Both the position numbers and the translations under genes were made by a program. Shown here in pieces: positions 51,144 to 61,700 of a stretch of 64,000 nt of DNA. Under the pieces are notes generated by a model. The model searched no databases. It was not told the origin of the DNA and was given only the letters and a program-made list of their open reading frames with translations. Position 1 is the stretch's first letter; each line of letters opens with the position of its first letter. Source of the stretch: Diplonema japonicum (lineage: Eukaryota; Euglenozoa; Diplonemea; Diplonemida; Diplonemidae); the NCBI GenBank assembly GCA_964019335.1, contig OZ025655.1:372001-436000 (forward strand), given 5' to 3'.

Positions 51144-52634
51144 TGCCCTTTTTTTTTCTTGTTGGAATTGGTTGGTTGGTGTTCTTTAAAAGCCAAGAAA
51201 GAGAAAAAAAAAAGTGAAAGAGAATGAAAAAGGGAGTGGAGGGAGGGAGGGGAGGGGAGGAGGGTATAATAGAATAAAGAAGAAGAAAAAAAAAGAATCT
51301 CTTTTTTTTTTTTTTTTAACCATCAGCTAACGAGCTTAAAAATAAGATTCACAGTTCTTTTTCAAAAGCATAAAAAAAAAAAAAAAAAAAAAGGAGAGCT
51401 CCCGAGAAAGAGTTCCAAAAAATAAAAAAAAAAGAAAAACATCAAAAAATATTAGTTGTGTAGGTCATTTTGTGGATGGTTCAAAAAAATATAGAATATG
51501 ATGGGGGGGTTTTTTTTGTTATATCTCCCTTCTAATGCCCCCCACCCATCTAAAGTTTTATGACATCGCCATGTTTACGTTGGTCGGTGGCTGCCTATTC
51601 ACATGACACTCGCACTGAGAAGAAGCCTTCGCCGCCCCCGTTCTTTTCGCGTCTTATTTATCCGTTTCCTCCTTTAGGTACTGGGGGGGGGGGGGGGGGG
51701 GGGAACCTAATGGGTGATTGGAACCACCGACACCCCCCCCCCCCCCTTTTTTCTTTTCCTTTGTAAGAAAGCATTTCCACGGATTTCATGTGGTCAAAAA
51801 ACAAACAATAAGAATAGAAAAAAAAAAAAGAAAAAAAAAAAAAAAACTCAGTCTTTTAACGTCAAGGTGACACAAGTCTTACGGCGATCAATACGACTTC
51901 TTGTCTCCCTGCCGAGCACCGGTCACCCTGGCACAGACTTTCCTGAAGTGACTTGCTTAAGGGCGTCTTTCTGCCCCTTTAAGAAAAAAGGAAAAGGAAA
52001 AAAAAAAAAAAAAAAGCCATTTAATCGATTGCTGTAAAACAAAACAAAAAAAAAAGATGCCCTTCTGGAAGTGTTTTCTGCAGGCGACCACTCGGGGCAG
52101 AAGCTGGTGAATATGAGTTAAAGGAGGCCGGTGTTGGCGGCGCCCTGCACAAAAGAACTGTCTACTTGAATACAGAGGGCACCGCGGCCAAGAACAAAAT
52201 GTCCAGATGGCATATTCCCCGGTAGAGCGAAACCTTTCCTTTGCGGGTATTCTTTGTTTTACAGTATATTAAAAAGCCCCCCCCAGATCATCATGCCTAA
52301 CATTTGGACTTAGACAGATTGGGGGGGGGGGGGGTCGGGAAATATTTAAATTGAAGGGATGAGAATGAGGGAAGGAGGGGGGGAGGAAAACTTAGCAAAT
52401 ATAAACAAAAAATTGCATGGGAAAAAAAAAGGAAGGGGGAGAAAATAAAAAAAGGGGAGGGGGGGGAAAATATGTGAGGTAAAGGAAGCCTTTGTGAGAC
52501 CTCCCTTGTTCTCATCCACTACCCCTTCAACAAGAGGTTCTCCAAAAAATAAAAATAAGAAAGCCTTGGAAAAGGTCTTCGCATCGTCCTCTTTTTTTTT
52601 TTTTTTTTTTATATTATTAAAGTTTTACTAAGTA
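51144..52634. other. Spacer with unresolved exon-like islands
   Basis: Between two minus-strand genes. Balanced islands at 51560-51675, 51848-51980 and 52060-52240 sit among A runs and a 21-G run (51683-51703). The minus reading of 51848-51980 contains KGQKDALKQVTSGKSVPG; the plus reading is also open. The 52060-52240 island is described separately. I cannot build a consistent gene model. Confidence 0.4.
52080..52235. other. Exon-like island sharing a 37-nt motif with 15.24 kb
   Basis: On plus, after a TTTCTGCAG acceptor-like site, a frame reads GAEAGEYELKEAGVGGALHK then RTVYLNTEGTAAKNKMSRWH and a stop at about 52235. On minus, after TTTGTGCAG, a frame reads APPTPASFNSYSPASAPSGR. The motif at 52111-52147 matches 15238-15276 in the opposite orientation with four substitutions and a 2-nt indel. 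The minus reading is favoured because the 15.24-kb copy also follows a TTTACAG acceptor and encodes VPPTLASFIS. Not resolved. Confidence 0.35.
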
Positions 52635-52826
52635 CTACGATACCACGCAACACCCGCTTTGTGATTGTTTGTTTTCTTCAGGTTCAGGAGTTTTGCCTCC
52701 TGCATTGTCATTTTCGCTGGTTTCCTGGATATCAGTTTTCGACGTTGCCTCCTTTTTTGCTTCATCATTTGCAAAGCTCGACCGTAGAAATCTTGGATTA
52801 ACACTGAGCTTAGACTGTGCTGGCAT
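52635..52826 (-). CDS. 63-residue protein with C-terminal CaaX box
   Basis: A complete small frame beginning MPAQSKLSVNPRFLRSS and ending SGCCVVS. The last four residues CVVS form a CaaX box (Ser at the end favours farnesylation), and the adjacent Cys could be palmitoylated, as in Ras proteins. The middle is polar and probably disordered (KTPEPEENKQSQ). No GTPase domain is present, so this is either a small lipidated peptide or the last exon of a larger gene. Its ATG is preceded by a long A/T tract. It is the first of two prenyl-type C-termini in the window. Confidence 0.6.
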   Translation of the reverse strand: MPAQSKLSVNPRFLRSSFANDEAKKEATSKTDIQETSENDNAGGKTPEPEENKQSQSGCCVVS

Positions 52827-52854
52827 CTTTTTATTACTTTATTTTTTCTTTTTC

Positions 52855-52890
<36 letters not shown>

Positions 52891-52975
52891 TCTGCCCTCA
52901 CCCCTCACCCCCAACCTGCAAAACATACATTATTTTTTTTTTTTTTTTCATTTCTTCTAAAAAAAAAAAAAAAAT

Positions 52976-55000
52976 TCAACACAAAAGATGTAAATCTTCT
53001 TTTTTCGTCTCGTTTATAAAAAAACGGCTTCGAGCCTGTTGTTTGTGCTTGCAGTACCGTGTGTGTTTCTGCAGAACAGGGTGTCTAAAATGCCGGGAGC
53101 AGTTCGGGCAGGGAAACCGTCGTTCTTCGCCCACGAGAAAAGGCTTTACGAACCCGTTCACATTCGGTATGTTGAGGCACCGATCAAGCGCAAGAGGGGA
53201 GAGGGGGTCCTTAGCCCACGGAGAAGCGTCCATTGAGTCCTTTCGTGTCAACCGTTCAAGCTTTTCGCGCAAACGTGATGTCTCCGACAGTGCTCGCTTC
53301 TCGTTCGTCACAACAGACGGCTTCTCGTCGTCTTCACTGCTATGACACTCCTGCATCGGCACAGTGTGGAACTCAGGCGGCAATATGTAAACAAACCCTG
53401 TGTGAACACCTTCTGAATGCTCCATGCTCGCCAACCCTACTGTAGTGTCCTCAGCCAGCCCCTCTTTCGGCTGCCTCCGCAAAAACATATCCTTCCATGA
53501 TACCTTTACAACGACAGTTACCTCATGGCACCGCGCTAGCTTCAGTACTGCCCCTCTGTAGACTTCTTCACCCTTCAGGGGGACAAGTACTAAATCCACC
53601 ACCCGCGAAGGGTGTTTCACAAACCACTTTTTATAGCGAAGATCAGCGTAAATTGTGAAGGGTCTGCTGGACTGCATATTCACCACTGTGTGGACAAACG
53701 CTTTCGTCCGCACATCCTCCGCCCCTGGTGCAAGGCCTTCCGCTTCCGGGACTACCAGAAAGCGAGCCTCGTGCACATCAACGGCAGAGCGCAACATCAG
53801 TTTAAAATATGTCCTGTAGCAATGGTCCAGCTCTGCCTTCCTCGACCTCGTGATTCTGAGAGTGTCAGGGGGGAGCGATGGCTCGCACATTGTGATAAAT
53901 GATATCTTCTCGAACCGCCTCAAGGGCTCCAGCGGGTTGGATGGGATCACTCTGTTATGTGCTCCGAGCACTATGCCCGCAGAACAGATGCACCCGCCAC
54001 ACGCGATAGACGCGGCCGACCTGTTTGACACCTCGTACCACGTAAGTAGCCCTAGCCCCAGAGGGTCCGTCTCGAGAGCGTGCCATGTTTTCGGTAGCCC
54101 GGACAACGGCGACCTTAGAGGGGCAAACTGGTCGACATCACCGCCCTCTTCAACCTCTTCTTGCAGCTTCTTCCAAAAGCCCTCGGGGTAGCTGCACACC
54201 ACCCTGCTTGATACGCAGAATGTCACAAGCTCACGTACTCTGATGTCGAGACCTCTGCAGAGACGCATCACGCCGTCATCGACCCTCTTGTTCAGCGGGA
54301 TGTCGTCTCCCAGCGCTATGCAGAGGTCGCTGAAAGTGCATGAGCGCGTCTCATGGGGCACCTGCTGTATCAGAGGCCCAGTCAGCTCGTTGGTAATCTC
54401 GTCCAAGGTGTCCTCCGAACGGTTCGAGTTAAAAAGAGAACTGTGAAAAATATGAGACGGCGTGCACTGACGGAGGAGCTTGCGACCCTTAGCCTGCATG
54501 GTAGCTTGAAGAGACAAGGCAAGACAGTTCTGAACAGATGGAACAAGTGCAGAGGAGGTGTTCAGGGGCGTCGTGAAAGTGGACAAGATTGGACAGGTGA
54601 ACGGAAGGCGCTGTCTGGTGAGGATAAACGTCGAAAGCTTCTCAATCGTGAGAACGAAAGAGGAGCCGGCGTGGGACGCCTGTTGGTACAGGTCGTCGAT
54701 AATCTCCGCTAGCTCTGCTACGCACTCAGCCGCAATGTTTCTTGACGCTGCTGTCTTCACGCGTACTTCAGTTATCCCAGGCCATTCGAGTATCAAGTCA
54801 CATATTCTCTTGCTCTTTCTCCAGTCCTCTTCTCCGCCTAAGAGGTCCCTCACCTGATTTTTCCGCACCTCCACTATACAGTACCTCCTCATCCTTGGTC
54901 CTTGTCTGTCGCTCAGGTTACAAAGCTTTTGCTTGTACGTGTCTAGTGCATCAGGGTCCCCAAGGTACCCCACCACGACCCCATGTTGCTCAAACAGCAT
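52976..55000 (-). CDS. C2HC zinc-finger protein with weak kinesin-like N-terminus
   Basis: The 674-residue protein ends with a clear C2HC finger, FPCPNCSRHFRHPVLQKHTR then YCKHK, of the type found in ZC2HC1-like and flagellar proteins. The N-terminus has a phrase pattern reminiscent of a kinesin motor: VEVRKNQVRDLLGG resembles the IYNEQVRDLL strand, and SSFVLTIEKL the SSRSHxxFTI switch-1 region. However, no ATP-binding P-loop is visible, so it would be a non-motor derivative or a false resemblance. The middle (residues 200-560) is unrecognised. Single exon; an acceptor-like CCTTTGCAG lies just upstream of the start. Confidence 0.6.
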   Translation of the reverse strand: MLFEQHGVVVGYLGDPDALDTYKQKLCNLSDRQGPRMRRYCIVEVRKNQVRDLLGGEEDWRKSKRICDLILEWPGITEVRVKTAASRNIAAECVAELAEIIDDLYQQASHAGSSFVLTIEKLSTFILTRQRLPFTCPILSTFTTPLNTSSALVPSVQNCLALSLQATMQAKGRKLLRQCTPSHIFHSSLFNSNRSEDTLDEITNELTGPLIQQVPHETRSCTFSDLCIALGDDIPLNKRVDDGVMRLCRGLDIRVRELVTFCVSSRVVCSYPEGFWKKLQEEVEEGGDVDQFAPLRSPLSGLPKTWHALETDPLGLGLLTWYEVSNRSAASIACGGCICSAGIVLGAHNRVIPSNPLEPLRRFEKISFITMCEPSLPPDTLRITRSRKAELDHCYRTYFKLMLRSAVDVHEARFLVVPEAEGLAPGAEDVRTKAFVHTVVNMQSSRPFTIYADLRYKKWFVKHPSRVVDLVLVPLKGEEVYRGAVLKLARCHEVTVVVKVSWKDMFLRRQPKEGLAEDTTVGLASMEHSEGVHTGFVYILPPEFHTVPMQECHSSEDDEKPSVVTNEKRALSETSRLREKLERLTRKDSMDASPWAKDPLSPLALDRCLNIPNVNGFVKPFLVGEERRFPCPNCSRHFRHPVLQKHTRYCKHKQQARSRFFINETKKEDLHLLC

Positions 55001-55141
55001 ACATCATCCTGTAAGGCTTAACTGCAAAGGTATAACAAAGGAACAGTGGGGCATGGGAGGGGTGTACAACGGCACACACTTCTTTTTTTTTTTTTTTTTT
55101 TTTTGTAAATTTTGATTTTTTTTATCTTCCTTTTCTTGTGA

Positions 55142-56797
55142 TCAGCCAAAGCCGAGATCGTCTTCTTCCTCTTCTTCTTCGTAGGTGTTCTCGAAGGGCG
55201 CTGCCTCGGCAAAGGAGTCAAATGGTTGGTCGAACGGTTCCTGCGGTGCTGGGGTCTGGTCGAGGGGCTCGGCAGCACTAGAGTCGGGGTTTTCCGCAGT
55301 AGGGGCGTCGGTGTCGTCAGTGTTGTCTACGGCCTTCTCGTCACCATAGTGGTCCGGGAGTGCGTTTTTGAACGTAGGGAGGCCAGTTGGGACAGCTGAT
55401 TCATCTATTGCATTCTCGTCAGTGGTGTCGAGCCACAGCTGGTACTTCGCTTGCAGCTTTGCCCTTAATGCCTTCGTCTTCGAAGGTAGCAGCCACGCCG
55501 TGTCCTTGTCCTTAGTCCTTGCTTCCTTCAACGAATTCTTCTGAATCTGCATCAGCAACGTCGGGTCCTGGATGTCGATGTACTGTATGAACAACGTTCG
55601 CGGCTTCATCGGCACTTTCGTCGCCGTCGCAGACAGGGGTCCGCCTATTGTCATCAGTTTGAAGAGATTTGTCCACGACAGAGGCAGGCGGTTCCAGTTG
55701 ATTGGATCAGAGCTCGTAGGCCACGCAGGACGTGCTTGGCTGGAGATGTGCGTGCCACGCATAGGTGCAGCCACATCAAGAGACTCAATTGTGAAACTGC
55801 TGCGCTCGATGTTGTGCTTAGTTGCAAGGCGGCCCAAACGGAGGTCCATCAACTCAAAACAAACAGGGTGCGTCTCGCCCTCTTTAGGCGGCGACCGCAC
55901 GTTGTAACCGTACCTAATGTACAGGTTTCTGTACGGACCGGAGGCGTAGGTGAAACACACTGGCGGGAGGACAACCCTAAGCAGATGCGAAAGGTCACGC
56001 CCCACAGGAGATAGTGCGAGCGACAGGGACGTCTTGCTCCAGACAGGACGCTTCTTGAAGAGCTCATAGATCTTCGGCATGACTTCCATTGCGGTAGCAT
56101 TCTTGCGAAGGATCTCAATGGCTTTGGGCGGAGCATCGGTGGGGACAGTGGTGTCCAGCCAAGCGCGGTGCACAAGCACAGAGGAGGAGCTGCCTCGGGT
56201 GAGGACTCTGTCGTGCTTGACGGTGCCATCCGGCATGTTAATAATAGCTTGGCGGGAGTAAGGGTTGGACTTGAAGCCGTAGTCAAATGGAGAATCGTTC
56301 TTAGAGAAGAGGAGAGGCGTGATGTGAAGGGGCTGCGTGTCCTTGGCGTCTTTACCTTCGGTGGCCTTCCGCACAAACGTCATAAGTGCGGGGAAGTCTT
56401 TGATGGCTTGAGTGGTGAGTTTCTCTGGGGGTAGGTACTGGAAGTCTGACAGGCCCTTGAACTTCATGCACCTCCTGATGACTCCACGAAGCTGAGTCTC
56501 TATCTTTTTAGATTTCCTCTTGTATCGCATTTTGATCAAAAGACCAGTACACCGATGCATGTCGCCACAGGTGTGGTGGGATTTCGCCGAACCTGGTCTA
56601 AAAGAGAGCTTCGTCACTGTAGTCTCTCCCTTGAACGCCTTCATCACCCACTCCGAACCCCCCAGCATGGTTAACGCCTTACTATGGTTCTTCACCACAC
56701 CCGGAAACTCAATGTTCATCATTCGTGTAGCTGGAATAACTTGAGGTTCGCCATGGCTTACAAACCCTTGCGACACTGGTAGCTCCCCACCGCTCAT
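55142..56797 (-). CDS. GTF3C5: TFIIIC subunit 5 (GTF3C5/Tfc1-like)
   Basis: Subunit of transcription factor IIIC, which binds the A box of tRNA genes and recruits TFIIIB and RNA polymerase III. Family hallmarks are clear: an N-terminal triple-barrel segment (NIEFPGVVKNHSKALTMLGG, LSFRPGSAKSHHTCGD, GLLIKMRYKRK), then FDYGFKSNP, KKRPVWSKTSLS, and the DNA-binding segment with FTYASGPYRNLYIRYGYNVR. An acidic tail (YEEEEEEDDLGFG) closes the protein, as in animal and fungal homologues. The 551 residues match the family length. Single exon; start MSGGELPVSQG. Its presence argues against trypanosomatids proper, where TFIIIC is hard to detect, though it does not exclude other euglenozoans. Confidence 0.92.
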   Translation of the reverse strand: MSGGELPVSQGFVSHGEPQVIPATRMMNIEFPGVVKNHSKALTMLGGSEWVMKAFKGETTVTKLSFRPGSAKSHHTCGDMHRCTGLLIKMRYKRKSKKIETQLRGVIRRCMKFKGLSDFQYLPPEKLTTQAIKDFPALMTFVRKATEGKDAKDTQPLHITPLLFSKNDSPFDYGFKSNPYSRQAIINMPDGTVKHDRVLTRGSSSSVLVHRAWLDTTVPTDAPPKAIEILRKNATAMEVMPKIYELFKKRPVWSKTSLSLALSPVGRDLSHLLRVVLPPVCFTYASGPYRNLYIRYGYNVRSPPKEGETHPVCFELMDLRLGRLATKHNIERSSFTIESLDVAAPMRGTHISSQARPAWPTSSDPINWNRLPLSWTNLFKLMTIGGPLSATATKVPMKPRTLFIQYIDIQDPTLLMQIQKNSLKEARTKDKDTAWLLPSKTKALRAKLQAKYQLWLDTTDENAIDESAVPTGLPTFKNALPDHYGDEKAVDNTDDTDAPTAENPDSSAAEPLDQTPAPQEPFDQPFDSFAEAAPFENTYEEEEEEDDLGFG

Positions 56798-57012
56798 CCC
56801 TCTTTTTTTTTTTTTTTTTTCCTTTTTCTTTCTCCCCCCTTTTATTTGATTTCACGGACAAGAAGGTTCTTTTTCTTATATAAAAAAAAAAGAATTCTGC
56901 TTTTTTTTATTAATTTCTTTTTTCTTTTTTTTTTCCATAAAACCTTGTAAACCTTTAAAATAAACACATCGTATTAACATCTGTAAGAAGTAGACAAAGA
57001 AAGAAGAAAAAA

Positions 57013-58242
57013 CTCAAAGTACAGGACAAGCCCCCCGCTAGAGGGCCGCCCTATGGGAGGGGGGGGTCTATCTGTTAATACTCCCCTTCTGGAGCATTGC
57101 TTTCATCCCGATTGTGGCTGTGAGCGTCTTGCGGAGTCGTGTGATGCGATCCCGCTTGTAGGCGGCCTTCAAATCCATCAGCTTGTCGTGCGTGGACTGG
57201 GTAGCAAAAATGGGCCTCCTGGAGAAGCCTATAGCTGCCTTTCCTCCTATGGCGATGAGGGATTTCACCCTTTTCTGCTCATCCGCTGGGAAGGGGCGTC
57301 GCTTCTTCCGTGCCCTGCACGCTGCGTTTATCTTTACGATTAGGGCCTTGATTCTGCGTGCCCTATCTTCCAGCAGGCCTCCTAATGATTTACCGGTCGT
57401 CCATTCGAAGTCAATGGCTAGCTCCACCGCCGACACCTCCGAGGCGGTGTCCTTCTCCACCCAGCGCAGCTGTGACAACCATTGTAGCAGCGGGTTCAGG
57501 TACTGGGACAGGACCCCACCCACTCCCTCGAGCTCGCCTGCTATCGGAACGGGGCATCTCTTTCCTACTACATTTCGTTCCCACGGTAGCGGCTGTGTGT
57601 TGACGTCCTCCTTCTGCACGAGCTCCACGTCCCGCTTCTCAACCACCACGGCCAAGTATCGTTGCAGTTTTTCCAGGTATGCAAAGGCATGTCCTCTCGG
57701 CAGTATTGCGTGTAGCTCAAGACACAGGGGCCATCCCGTCCTGTCGCGCAGCGGTTCCAAACCGTCCTGTGCCAGCTCGTCCCGTGCGCAGGCACACTCG
57801 TAAAGCTGATGGCGGAGTAAGGTTACCGTGTCCGGGTGTGGTGACTCACACAGGTCACACCTGAACCCTTGTGTGCGTGGTACTTCCGTCGTTGGGACGT
57901 GGTCTATGCTGTCCCCGTCTTCCTCGGTGCCATCTCCTTCTGGTGCCAGGGGGACGCTCCTTTGACTCGTACCTGCATGCGGGCTAAGGTAGGGGACCCC
58001 TCCGGCGATCACCCGTCTCAGGCAGTAGGACATGAGTGGGTCCTTGGCTGTCTTCCACAGTTGGTTGGTTTTGGGATCCGCTCCCGCCTCCATCCCCTTC
58101 ACTGTGCTTCTTTCGTTCGCCAGTGACCTGCTCCGGGCTTTCCTCACCGCGTCCCTAAAGGCGTGCCCGCGCTCGGCCCAGGGTTTGTTCCTACAGTCTA
58201 GCAGCTGCGTCCAGTTCCACCCTATGTAGGGGAGCCACCGAC
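57013..58242 (-). mobile_element. Non-LTR retrotransposon 3' fragment, copy B (intact frame)
   Basis: One uninterrupted minus-strand frame to the stop at 57068 encodes about 390 residues of the C-terminal region of a LINE-type ORF. It has a CX2CX12HX4C finger (FRCDLCESPHPDTVTLLRHQ then LYEC) and a downstream phrase VSAVELAIDFEWTTGKSLGG that recurs in LINE C-termini of protists. The reverse-transcriptase core and endonuclease are missing: the copy is 5'-truncated at a 17-A run (58245-58261). A short 3' UTR of about 55 bases ends in CTCAAAG in plus-strand reading, also beside an A tract. The intact frame and near-identity to copy A point to recent activity. Confidence 0.88.
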
Positions 58243-58261
58243 ATAAAAAAAAAAAAAAAAA

Positions 58262-58588
58262 GGCATGTTGAAGGGCAAATCCCACTTGACGATCACCCCT
58301 AGAAGGTTGCTGATGGTTGATGCGGTCTTCAGCTCCTTCAGCCAGTTGGGATCCTTGTGCGAGGCGAAGATCAAAGCCAATCGTGTAGCTCCATCCCGTA
58401 CTAGCAACTAAACAGAGAAAGGCCTAATGCGGGGTGCTGATGAGAAAAGAAGTACGGCTCGCAGGAGATACCGACTCGAGGACGACCATTGAAACAGAGC
58501 ACTTGAGTGATCCCGATGATGTGTGCACAACTGCACACCGCACCCCAGAATATAGAATCACTGCTACGACACCAGCAGGTGCAGAACT
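58262..58588 (-). CDS. Two exons of an unidentified gene abutting the retroelement
   Basis: Exon a (58472-58588) reads SSAPAGVVAVILYSGVRCAV then VHTSSGSLKCSVSMVVLES. A 64-nt phase-0 intron (58408-58471, GTATCT donor, CTGTTTAG acceptor) leads to exon b: LLVRDGATRLALIFASHKDP then NWLKELKTASTISNLLG and VIVKWDLPFNMP. Exon b runs straight into the A/T tract where retroelement copy B begins. Beyond the element, a TTCTTACAG acceptor-like site near 56990 opens MLIRCVYFK, so the element may sit in an intron of this gene. The 5' side begins after a CCTAG acceptor; no start found. No family recognised. Confidence 0.5.
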
Positions 58589-58797
58589 CTAGGACCCCAT
58601 CTATTCCCGCCTGCAGTACTGAGCGAAGCAAAAAAAAAAAAAGAACCGAAGGTAAATAAGAGGGTGAGTAAGAGACCAAAAAGAAATTGACCATAAAAAA
58701 AAGGGGGACAAAAAAAAAACAGCATTCTTCTTCTTTAAGTAAAGTGTTGGGACAAAGAAAAAACATAATCTAAGAGGGGGGGGGAGGGGGGCAAAAA

Positions 58798-61700
58798 TTA
58801 TTTAACCCTACGCAAAATGCAGCTCTCGTTCGAATATACTGAAACTCGGAAACTACCCTCAGTGCCAGGCTTAACCGTTGCACAGATGACGATAAATTGT
58901 ACCCACAAAGAGGCTACAGAAGTAGGGGCCGTCATCAACTCCAGCGACACCTGAGGGAAAAGAAAAATATGCGAGAACTTTTTTTTTCCCGTGAAACAGT
59001 ACCTGATTTATCACTGCCTGGTGAGGTGTACTAGAACCCCTCACCTCTAATACCCCATTCGAGGGTAGCGATGCAGGGCTTGCAATGGGTTCCTCTGCTT
59101 GGCAAGTTACCAGAGCCTTTTTTTTTTTTTTTCTTTTTCCCCCCCCACATTTGTTTGCGCAAGTTAGAAATGAAATGAAGACGCCATACCAAATCCCCTA
59201 AACCAAATGCAGCCAGACCCACGGCCGTGCGGGACCCACGCTTCACAGTGATAAGGTACTGTGGGTTAGAAGTCACATCCTGCAACCCGCCAGTGGTGTG
59301 GTGCGCGTCCCACGACCCATCGGTGTGGTCCTCGTACGGCCACTCCTGGACAGGGTCTACATAGAGACGGCCTGAATGCGTTTTGAAGTAGATCTGGTAC
59401 GGTGACTCCGCCCTCTGTACAAGGAAAGGGGTGATCGTATGCGTCCCAGCCGGGAGTGCGAAGGAGTGAAGCACCCTGTCCGCACTGAACCCCGACACTA
59501 AGGGGTCCTCACGCAGCGCCAACCCTAAGTCCCTGTACGCACCTACGGTAGAGGGCCTCGGGGTTGCTAACACTCCTGTATTCAGCCCAGGATGACCATT
59601 TGGCCTGTCCAACAGCACAGACACGTCACATGCCTCCTCCGTCCGAACAATAAACTGCGGGTTGCAGAAGAAGGTTGGTGCCGCCAGCCCTCCACCAGCA
59701 GAGCTCCCTTTCCATTCACCAGTGAAGACGTGGCATGAGTCCCCAAGAGCGTGGAACTCCACGTTGTGAGAAACGACTGTCTTGATGTTCACCACCTCTC
59801 CAGGTGGTGCTTCCTTCAGAAGCACTGTTAAGATGAAGGACCCAACAGGCAGTATGCATTGCGCGGCAGCCAACCCCTCGCCTGAGCTGCTCGTCACCTC
59901 CTCCCCTGTGATGGTGTGCACCGACCACGTCACGTCAAGCCCCTTGGAATAGACAGACACCCAGCACGATACCTCTGTCTTTGTCACCAACGAATACTGC
60001 GGGGTCGTCTCAAGGGTTGGGTCGGCCAACCATTCTGTTTCAAGCGACTTGATCGAAGGGGGTGGGCTTGGAGGGGAAAGAGTTGAGAGAAGCACTTGAA
60101 CGCTATCCTCATGAGACACAATGAGCTTGCACTGCTCAGAGGCTGGGACATAGGGCACGACAATGTAGTCCCCGTTGCCCTCTGGAAGTGTCGTGCTTGC
60201 GTAGCTTCCAAAAGGGGTACGCTCCGCTTTCGCCGCCTTTATGAATGTCTCGCCTACATCTTCCACCCTTGATGTGCCCGTGAATATTGCTATCATCGCG
60301 CCTTCTCCTTTCAACACAATCGATGCTTGTTGCGAACCCCTCACGGTGACCAGCACCTGGGGTAGATTAACCCAGTTGGGGTCCTCAAGTAGTCCCAAAT
60401 ACCCTTTCCAGTTCTTCTCTTCTTCATCACCTTCGTTTGTATCCTCCATTAGCACCACTTTGTTGCCCTGGATGACGTGTTCTGTGTGCCTCGGCTGTGT
60501 TACCATCTTTACATCTCCCTCCCTCAGAGTCGATCCAGAATCATCGATAATGCGGAGCTTGCTCCTGCCACCGTTGTTGCACACTAACGCGGAGTAGCTG
60601 CCAGCGCCATGCAGAGGGATGCACACACATCCATCAAGACTCGTCTCCCTCGCCAAGACATTCCGTGTTGGTATCGGGACCCCCTGGTACCTCTTCGTGA
60701 TCAAACATGTCGAACCGTGAGAATCAAAACGCAACAGTGCGTTGGAGCCCGGCCTGAGGTTTGGGATGGTGAGTGTGAAGAGCAGCCGTGGGGGCCACTC
60801 CAAGGGGGTTTCCTGACATTCTGCTCTTTGGAATCCTTCGGGATTAGTAAAAAGCAGCGTCTGGGCCTTTTCCTGTTCAGGGATGTGTGAAGTGAGGACT
60901 GTCCAGCAGTCAACAAGCTTTGCATGATGCGGATCAGCGACCTCAGACGGATGCAACCCCCAGTGGGCGAGGGACATCCTGGTGCTTCGAATAGTATGCG
61001 GCGAAGGAGGAATCGAGAGACCTCTGATGCGCCCCACGGGGGGGAGCTTGGTGAGGCGTGATATGAGAGATGAAGGCAGGCGAAGGGTGTACGAGGCAGA
61101 CAGGGCGATATCCTCTTTGAGTGCTTCGACAAGAGATGCGTCAGGCGCCACCAGGTTACCCAGTTTACGGAACGGTGCCAAAACAGCGAATGCCGTTTTT
61201 GTCTGAAAGTACTGGGTTTCGAATCTGCAGAGATATGCCAGCAGCGCATCCCACATACAACCCCCGGGGAACTTTGCAACGTACTCACGGAACCTCGTAA
61301 TCTCCACCTTCCAAATGCTCTCTAGTTGTTCGTACAGTGTTTTGTAATGTTCTTCTGTACCCGGACCGCACCCTGCTTGAATCTGCCATACTCGAGCTAA
61401 GCCGCACTGCAACGCGTGCATGTGCACCACCGACATATAGGTGCTTACAATCTTCAAAGGTGTTCTCCGTAAAGCTGCGTGTTGCACTAGCTGCCTGATG
61501 TTGCTGATTTCAACAGAGATGAGCTCTTGCAACTTCTTGTCTTCCCCGGCTTTGAAGGCCTCGATGAGGGATTGCTGGGTCACTGGAACGATACCAGAGT
61601 AGAAAGAAGAACGCAACTTGGCCCCGACAGGCCACAAAAGGGTTTTCTCCAAACCAACTACGACGTGGAACACCCTGCAAAGTGCCTCTGTGACTGTGCG

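Noticed and set aside
57068-58285. Retroelement frame as a host gene of 405 codons with a start at the T run
   Set aside because: The same sequence recurs at 21.8-23.2 kb with a different 5' cut; the start lies in flanking homopolymer.
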